64,000 bases of DNA from Paramecium sonneborni (lineage: Eukaryota > Ciliophora > Oligohymenophorea > Peniculida > Parameciidae), in assembly GCA_905182985.1 (NCBI GenBank), contig CAJJDN010000091.1, positions 265,085 through 329,084 on the forward strand, read 5' to 3'. The notes under the pieces are model-generated. The model was not told the DNA's origin. It was given only the letters and a program-made list of their open reading frames with translations, and searched no databases. Position 1 is the first letter of the stretch, and each line of letters begins with the position of its first letter. The translations under genes and the position numbers were made by a program. This document shows, in pieces, positions 59,045 through 64,000 of the stretch.

Positions 59045-59344
59045 TCAAGCTAATTATTTACTAAAATTATTCAAATTTTTTTAATCAGGAGATCTAAGAA
59101 TAAAAATAAATTTCTATTCCTCCAAAAATAATTTAGGATTTTTGGATACCATTAGAAAGTTAATTGATCCATCTATATCATACATCTCTATGTCATATGA
59201 TGAAAAACTCTTCCAGATTTCATAAAACCTGATAATTATTTCAAGCTCTTTTATAAAGAATCTTAAACTTATTGATTCTTTTATGAAAATAACATCCTAT
59301 ATATATGATATATTGCCTCTATCTTATAAACTCTCTTGTGCCAT
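59045..59344 (-). CDS. Possible small protein or terminal exon, 99 residues
   Basis: ATG 59342-59344, TGA 59045-59047. The sequence (MAQESLQDRGNISYIQ, IKELEIIIRFYEIWKSF, YDIDGSINFLMVSKNPKLF) has a mixed composition that looks coding, and a 23-nt GT..AG stretch just upstream (around 59385-59407) could link another exon. In this AT-rich genome with one stop codon, a chance frame of this size is not rare, so support is weak. Confidence 0.35.
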
Positions 59345-59784
59345 AAATAAAATATATATTGTGTAATAGTTGTAGCTCTTTAATCTCATAGAATATTTAC
59401 ATAAATTTTGTTTAATGATCCTATAATGTTATTTAAATTATACTATAGAATTTTTTAAATTTGATGTTTTTTGGCAGTTTCTGTTTAATTTATAATTTCA
59501 TTATTTTGACTTTATTTAAACTCTTTTAAAAGTGGGATTTTTTAATTCATCGCATACTATTTTGCTTAATTTATTAAAATGAAAAATTCACTCAACTTTC
59601 AGCAAGATTTTTTTTTAATTATAACCAACTACTTGAAAAAATGATAATTTTTGATATTTATCATAAATCTATTGAGTATATTATTTTTTATTGTAAGTGT
59701 TAAAATTACCAATTTTAAATATTAGATAAACTTGTAAATTACATAGAGAATATATGATACATTATATAAAATAATAATATATAT
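59345..59784. other. Spacer left of the duplicated WD40 unit
   Basis: AT-rich sequence ending in a run of alternating A/T just before the 1.29 kb duplicated unit starts at 59785. No gene is seen. Confidence 0.35.
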
Positions 59785-61072
59785 ATTGTAAATCTTATTT
59801 ATAATCATAGTTTTTTTTAATTTTGAATCATAATTAATAGCTGCTTGTATCAAAGTTCCAAATTTCAATTGAGTTAATCTTGCCAAAAATAAATTTATTT
59901 GGCATCATTTTTGAGATAAAAGCAGGTTGAGAGAGTTGTGTTTAGTAATCTAATAAGATTTGCCCTGTTTCTATATTTATAAATTATATTTTATCAAGTT
60001 ATTCTGAAGGATGTATATTAGTTTAAATCAATAACCTATCATTGCTAGATAATTTTATTGATTGAATTTTTCCTAATGTTTTAAGTTTTCGAATAAGTTT
60101 TCCATTAATAGTGTTTAGAAATAATAAATTTTGATGGCTAGCTACAACCATAAAATAATTGTTTTTTGAAACAACAATTTCTTCAAGCTAAGAAAGAATA
60201 CAACATGTAAACTTCAAGGCTTTATCTATATTAAAATCTCTAATGTATATGATGCTACTATTTCCAATTTCATATATTTTATTTTGATTAATATCAAACG
60301 ATGAAGGTTTGTGATTGATTTTTATCGTCTTAGCTTATTCGTTATTTTCTAAGTCTATCATAAATAAATGAGATTTTCCTTAAAAACATAATTATTTCTC
60401 GTTATTGAAAAATAATGTTCTTGCAATCACCCCAAATTCAGTTTATATAATTCTTTTATATTTCACATTTTGAATTTTTCTAACATCATCAACATTCCAC
60501 AAAAGTATTTGTTTCCCATAACAACCAGCACATAAATATTTGTCATTTTATGAAAATAATAATTAGTAAACTTAATGTGAGGTCACATTTAATTGATTAC
60601 ATTAAGTCATACTATATTGATCATAAACATAAACAATGTGATCCTTACTAATACCACCAACCACCAACAAACTTAAATCATGACTAATATCCAAACACCA
60701 AACTCGAAATAAATTTAGTTAGATGTCTTATATATTTTACTCCTTTAATTCTTTAAGCCATTAATATTTTTCTATAAGTTAGCTATCTATTCGCAAATTT
60801 TCTGATATTTGATACATTTAAATTATTTTTATTTTGATATTTTAGATTTATATCTATTAATAAGTGTAGAAAATAACACTGTTTATTTCGGAACAAACCA
60901 CAGAATTAAAATTTTAATAAAAAAACTCTAAATTCTTTAATCTAGAAATCACATAAACATTAATAATTTTATTTTTTGAATAATGATTTCATTATTAGGA
61001 TCTCATATAATGGAAAGAACGTTTCATAAATCAGTACATTCTGATTTTTAAAATAAAAAATAGAAATAATAA
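59785..61072. repeat. 1.29-kb direct duplication, left copy
   Basis: From 59785 to 61072 the sequence recurs at 61074 onward with an offset of 1289 bp and no mismatch that I could find over the stretches compared. The left copy ends at the single N (61073), just after the first few bases of the 24-bp minisatellite unit. That layout suggests a scaffold join rather than a natural duplication. Confidence 0.85.
59828..60817 (-). CDS. WD40-like beta-propeller protein, copy A
   Basis: Intronless, 329 residues; ATG 60815-60817, TGA 59828-59830. After a charged N-terminal helix (QWLKELKEQNIQDI) come repeated beta-blades: FRVWCLDISHDLSLLVVGG, VYQLLFSQNDKYLCAGCYGKQILLWN, and later TINGKLIRKLKTLGKIQSIKLSSNDRLLIQ. 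The ..LLWN and SIEIWNFD endings are the WD-type blade signature. Such proteins are scaffolds; no other domain is present. Copy B at 61117-62106 appears identical. Confidence 0.75.
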
Positions 61073-61073
61073 N
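61073..61073. other. Single ambiguous base (N) at the duplication junction
   Basis: The only N in the window. It sits exactly between the end of the left 1288-bp copy and the start of the right copy, consistent with an assembly gap of unknown true size. Confidence 0.95.
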
Positions 61074-62361
61074 ATTGTAAATCTTATTTATAATCATAGT
61101 TTTTTTTAATTTTGAATCATAATTAATAGCTGCTTGTATCAAAGTTCCAAATTTCAATTGAGTTAATCTTGCCAAAAATAAATTTATTTGGCATCATTTT
61201 TGAGATAAAAGCAGGTTGAGAGAGTTGTGTTTAGTAATCTAATAAGATTTGCCCTGTTTCTATATTTATAAATTATATTTTATCAAGTTATTCTGAAGGA
61301 TGTATATTAGTTTAAATCAATAACCTATCATTGCTAGATAATTTTATTGATTGAATTTTTCCTAATGTTTTAAGTTTTCGAATAAGTTTTCCATTAATAG
61401 TGTTTAGAAATAATAAATTTTGATGGCTAGCTACAACCATAAAATAATTGTTTTTTGAAACAACAATTTCTTCAAGCTAAGAAAGAATACAACATGTAAA
61501 CTTCAAGGCTTTATCTATATTAAAATCTCTAATGTATATGATGCTACTATTTCCAATTTCATATATTTTATTTTGATTAATATCAAACGATGAAGGTTTG
61601 TGATTGATTTTTATCGTCTTAGCTTATTCGTTATTTTCTAAGTCTATCATAAATAAATGAGATTTTCCTTAAAAACATAATTATTTCTCGTTATTGAAAA
61701 ATAATGTTCTTGCAATCACCCCAAATTCAGTTTATATAATTCTTTTATATTTCACATTTTGAATTTTTCTAACATCATCAACATTCCACAAAAGTATTTG
61801 TTTCCCATAACAACCAGCACATAAATATTTGTCATTTTATGAAAATAATAATTAGTAAACTTAATGTGAGGTCACATTTAATTGATTACATTAAGTCATA
61901 CTATATTGATCATAAACATAAACAATGTGATCCTTACTAATACCACCAACCACCAACAAACTTAAATCATGACTAATATCCAAACACCAAACTCGAAATA
62001 AATTTAGTTAGATGTCTTATATATTTTACTCCTTTAATTCTTTAAGCCATTAATATTTTTCTATAAGTTAGCTATCTATTCGCAAATTTTCTGATATTTG
62101 ATACATTTAAATTATTTTTATTTTGATATTTTAGATTTATATCTATTAATAAGTGTAGAAAATAACACTGTTTATTTCGGAACAAACCACAGAATTAAAA
62201 TTTTAATAAAAAAACTCTAAATTCTTTAATCTAGAAATCACATAAACATTAATAATTTTATTTTTTGAATAATGATTTCATTATTAGGATCTCATATAAT
62301 GGAAAGAACGTTTCATAAATCAGTACATTCTGATTTTTAAAATAAAAAATAGAAATAATAA
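61074..62361. repeat. 1.29-kb direct duplication, right copy
   Basis: Repeats 59785-61072 and then runs on directly into the full minisatellite array, whereas the left copy is cut off after the first bases of that array. The right copy is therefore probably the natural locus. Confidence 0.85.
61117..62106 (-). CDS. WD40-like beta-propeller protein, copy B
   Basis: Same 329-residue protein as copy A; ATG 62104-62106, TGA 61117-61119. Because copies A and B show no differences in what I compared, they are either a very recent duplication or the same locus assembled twice. The region just upstream of its start (62107-62340) is the promoter side, followed within 240 bp by the 24-bp repeat array. 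Confidence 0.75.
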
Positions 62362-63338
62362 AAATATAAAAAATAGAAATAATAAAAATATAAAAAATAG
62401 AAATAATAAAAATATAAAAAATAGAAATAATAAAAATATAAAAAATAGAAATAATAAAAATATAAAAAATAGAAATAATAAAAATATAAAAAATAGAAAT
62501 AATAAAAATATAAAAAATAGAAATAATAAAAATATAAAAAATAGAAATAATAAAAATATAAAAAATAGAAATAATAAAAATATAAAAAATAGAAATAATA
62601 AAAATATAAAAAATAGAAATAATAAAAATATAAAAAATAGAAATAATAAAAATATAAAAAATAGAAATAATAAAAATATAAAAAATAGAAATAATAAAAA
62701 TATAAAAAATAGAAATAATAAAAATATAAAAAATAGAAATAATAAAAATATAAAAAATAGAAATAATAAAAATATAAAAAATAGAAATAATAAAAATATA
62801 AAAAATAGAAATAATAAAAATATAAAAAATAGAAATAATAAAAATATAAAAAATAGAAATAATAAAAATATAAAAAATAGAAATAATAAAAATATAAAAA
62901 ATAGAAATAATAAAAATATAAAAAATAGAAATAATAAAAATATAAAAAATAGAAATAATAAAAATATAAAAAATAGAAATAATAAAAATATAAAAAATAG
63001 AAATAATAAAAATATAAAAAATAGAAATAATAAAAATATAAAAAATAGAAATAATAAAAATATAAAAAATAGAAATAATAAAAATATAAAAAATAGAAAT
63101 AATAAAAATATAAAAAATAGAAATAATAAAAATATAAAAAATAGAAATAATAAAAATATAAAAAATAGAAATAATAAAAATATAAAAAATAGAAATAATA
63201 AAAATATAAAAAATAGAAATAATAAAAATATAAAAAATAGAAATAATAAAAATATAAAAAATAGAAATAATAAAAATATAAAAAATAGAAATAATAAAAA
63301 TATAAAAAATAGAAATAATAAAAATATAAAAAATAGAA
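62344..63338. repeat. 24-bp minisatellite, about 41 copies
   Basis: Unit AAAAATAGAAATAATAAAAA+TATA (24 bp) repeated head to tail about 41 times with no variation seen until the last unit, which degenerates at 63335-63350. All plus-strand frames are open under the ciliate code, as TAA and TAG are Gln. The unit length is a multiple of three, so long open frames on both strands are artefacts. Such homogeneity implies recent amplification or an assembly path repeated on itself. Confidence 0.95.
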
Positions 63339-63349
63339 AAAAATAATAG

Positions 63350-64000
63350 CATAGTTTAGAAGAATGGGAAAATATTAGAATTATGGTTATCTGGTCATTT
63401 AATAATAGAAGGAAATGAATCTGAAGATGTATTAGGAAATGGATGTTATTTAATGTATCCTTGGGTCAATCGACTAAGTGATAAGAATGTATAATGTTAA
63501 TTTCGTGACTCAAATGGTTATCCATTACATGGTTTATATGTAAATTCTGAAAGAGAAACTTTGATGAATGGAATTTAAAATTAATTATGCTTAACACCTA
63601 AAGATCGTGAGGAAGAAAAAAGCCATTTTCAAGAGATATTAACTTTTACTTAGGAGAATTAAATATCTTTTGAATTTATAATTTCTGATAATAAAAACTT
63701 TGAATATGGAATAGGTTATCATCCTTATTTTAATTTTGAAAATATTGATGATATAATCATGATAACAAATTTAAATAAAAAGTTAATAGTTGACAAAGAT
63801 TTAATTCCAATAGGTGATTAATTATAATGGGAAGATGTTAATTTGGCAGAAATACCTTTAAAGAATTAATAATTCGATAGTTGTTTTACGAATTAAGAGG
63901 ATAAACTTTTTATAAAATTGGTAAGTAATAAATATACTTTAATTATTGAATCAGATTCAATGAGATATTGCTAAATTTACACTCCTCCAGATAGAAAGAG
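63350..64000 (+). CDS. Aldose 1-epimerase-like protein, partial (no start, runs off the window)
   Basis: One TGA-free frame from the end of the minisatellite to the window edge. LGNGCYLMYPWVNRLSDKNV, then GYPLHGLYVNSE, and later FEYGIGYHPYFNFENIDD match the aldose-1-epimerase/mutarotase fold (family: G....PW.NRI.........LHG; GYHPYF). The YPLHG His and the GYHPY His are the likely catalytic residues. These enzymes interconvert alpha and beta aldoses or hexose-6-phosphates. No ATG precedes the domain in this frame; the frame reads back into the minisatellite to a TGA at 62329-62331. The usual first 30-40 residues are thus missing, so the 5' end is truncated, spliced or misassembled. Confidence 0.78.

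Noticed and set aside
62344..63338. Possible CRISPR array
   Set aside because: Units are contiguous with no variable spacers, and the genome is eukaryotic.
62258..63352. Long minus-strand open frame of ~41 identical eight-residue hydrophobic repeats (S-I-F-Y-I-F-I-I)
   Set aside because: It is only the translation of the 24-bp minisatellite, whose length is a multiple of three. No domain or independent evidence of a gene.
1..64000. Bacterial-type signals (ribosome-binding sites, operons, insertion sequences)
   Set aside because: The genetic code, introns and protein set are ciliate. No such signal is expected or seen.
1..64000. tRNA, rRNA or other structured RNA genes
   Set aside because: I looked for TTCGA-type T-loops and long GC stems and found none convincing. 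A tRNAscan-SE or Infernal run would be decisive.
1..64000. Unexcised internal eliminated sequences (TA-bounded) as the cause of frame breaks
   Set aside because: Possible in principle, but at the broken genes I could not find a TA-flanked segment whose removal restores the frame and motifs. Comparison with macronuclear reads would decide.

Overview
The window reads as somatic (macronuclear) chromosome sequence of a ciliate, most likely Paramecium or a close relative. It is strongly AT-rich. Conserved proteins read through only if TAA and TAG mean Gln and TGA is the sole stop; examples are ribosomal uL1, PDH E1-alpha, DRG1 and alpha-tubulin acetyltransferase. Genes are split by tiny GT..AG introns, mostly 20-33 nt, which is a Paramecium signature. 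Genes are dense, on both strands, with short spacers. There are no bacterial features. Because TGA is the only stop, open frames of 50-100 codons arise easily by chance, so short unmatched frames get low confidence.

Layout. 0.3-1.2 kb: decayed lipase-maturation-factor-like gene. 2.2-4.1 kb: divergent macro-domain gene (-) and E2-acyltransferase-like membrane protein (+). 4.2-12.6 kb: an island of five ubiquitin/SUMO-type genes, three short RING plus half-IBR proteins (-) alternating with two Ulp1/C48 protease paralogs (+), one of which has lost its catalytic Cys. 12.7-17.4 kb: hypothetical protein, ribosomal uL1, Sec15-like exocyst subunit, and a solo Tc1/IS630-type helix-turn-helix protein. 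17.7-27 kb: NAA15, a Cdc25-like relic, an unknown gene, PDH E1-alpha, DRG1. 27.4-36.3 kb: ankyrin protein, large RING protein, nucleotide-sugar-transporter-like protein, two tandem protein kinases. 36.3-40.2 kb: small membrane protein, gamma-glutamyl hydrolase, doublecortin/EF-hand protein. 41-49.3 kb: PIG-V-like relic, ARM-repeat protein, TMEM131-like protein, OSCA/TMEM63 channel. 49.7-58.7 kb: EF-hand protein, cytochrome-b5 protein, an unknown gene, small mitochondrial-type protein, alpha-tubulin acetyltransferase, UBX protein, RBR ligase with membrane tail, ZZ-finger protein. 59.8-64 kb: a WD40 gene present twice in apparently identical 1.29 kb copies joined at a single N, a homogeneous 24-bp minisatellite, and an aldose-1-epimerase running off the end.

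Functional themes are ubiquitin/SUMO chemistry (five RING-type proteins, two ULPs, UBX, a possible ubiquitin/autophagy ZZ adaptor), ciliary and cytoskeletal biology (tubulin acetylation, doublecortin, exocyst), and housekeeping metabolism. The best leads are the RING/ULP island with its pseudo-protease, the solo transposase-type DNA-binding protein, several genes decaying mainly by TGA and frameshift, and a likely assembly artefact at 59.8-63.3 kb.
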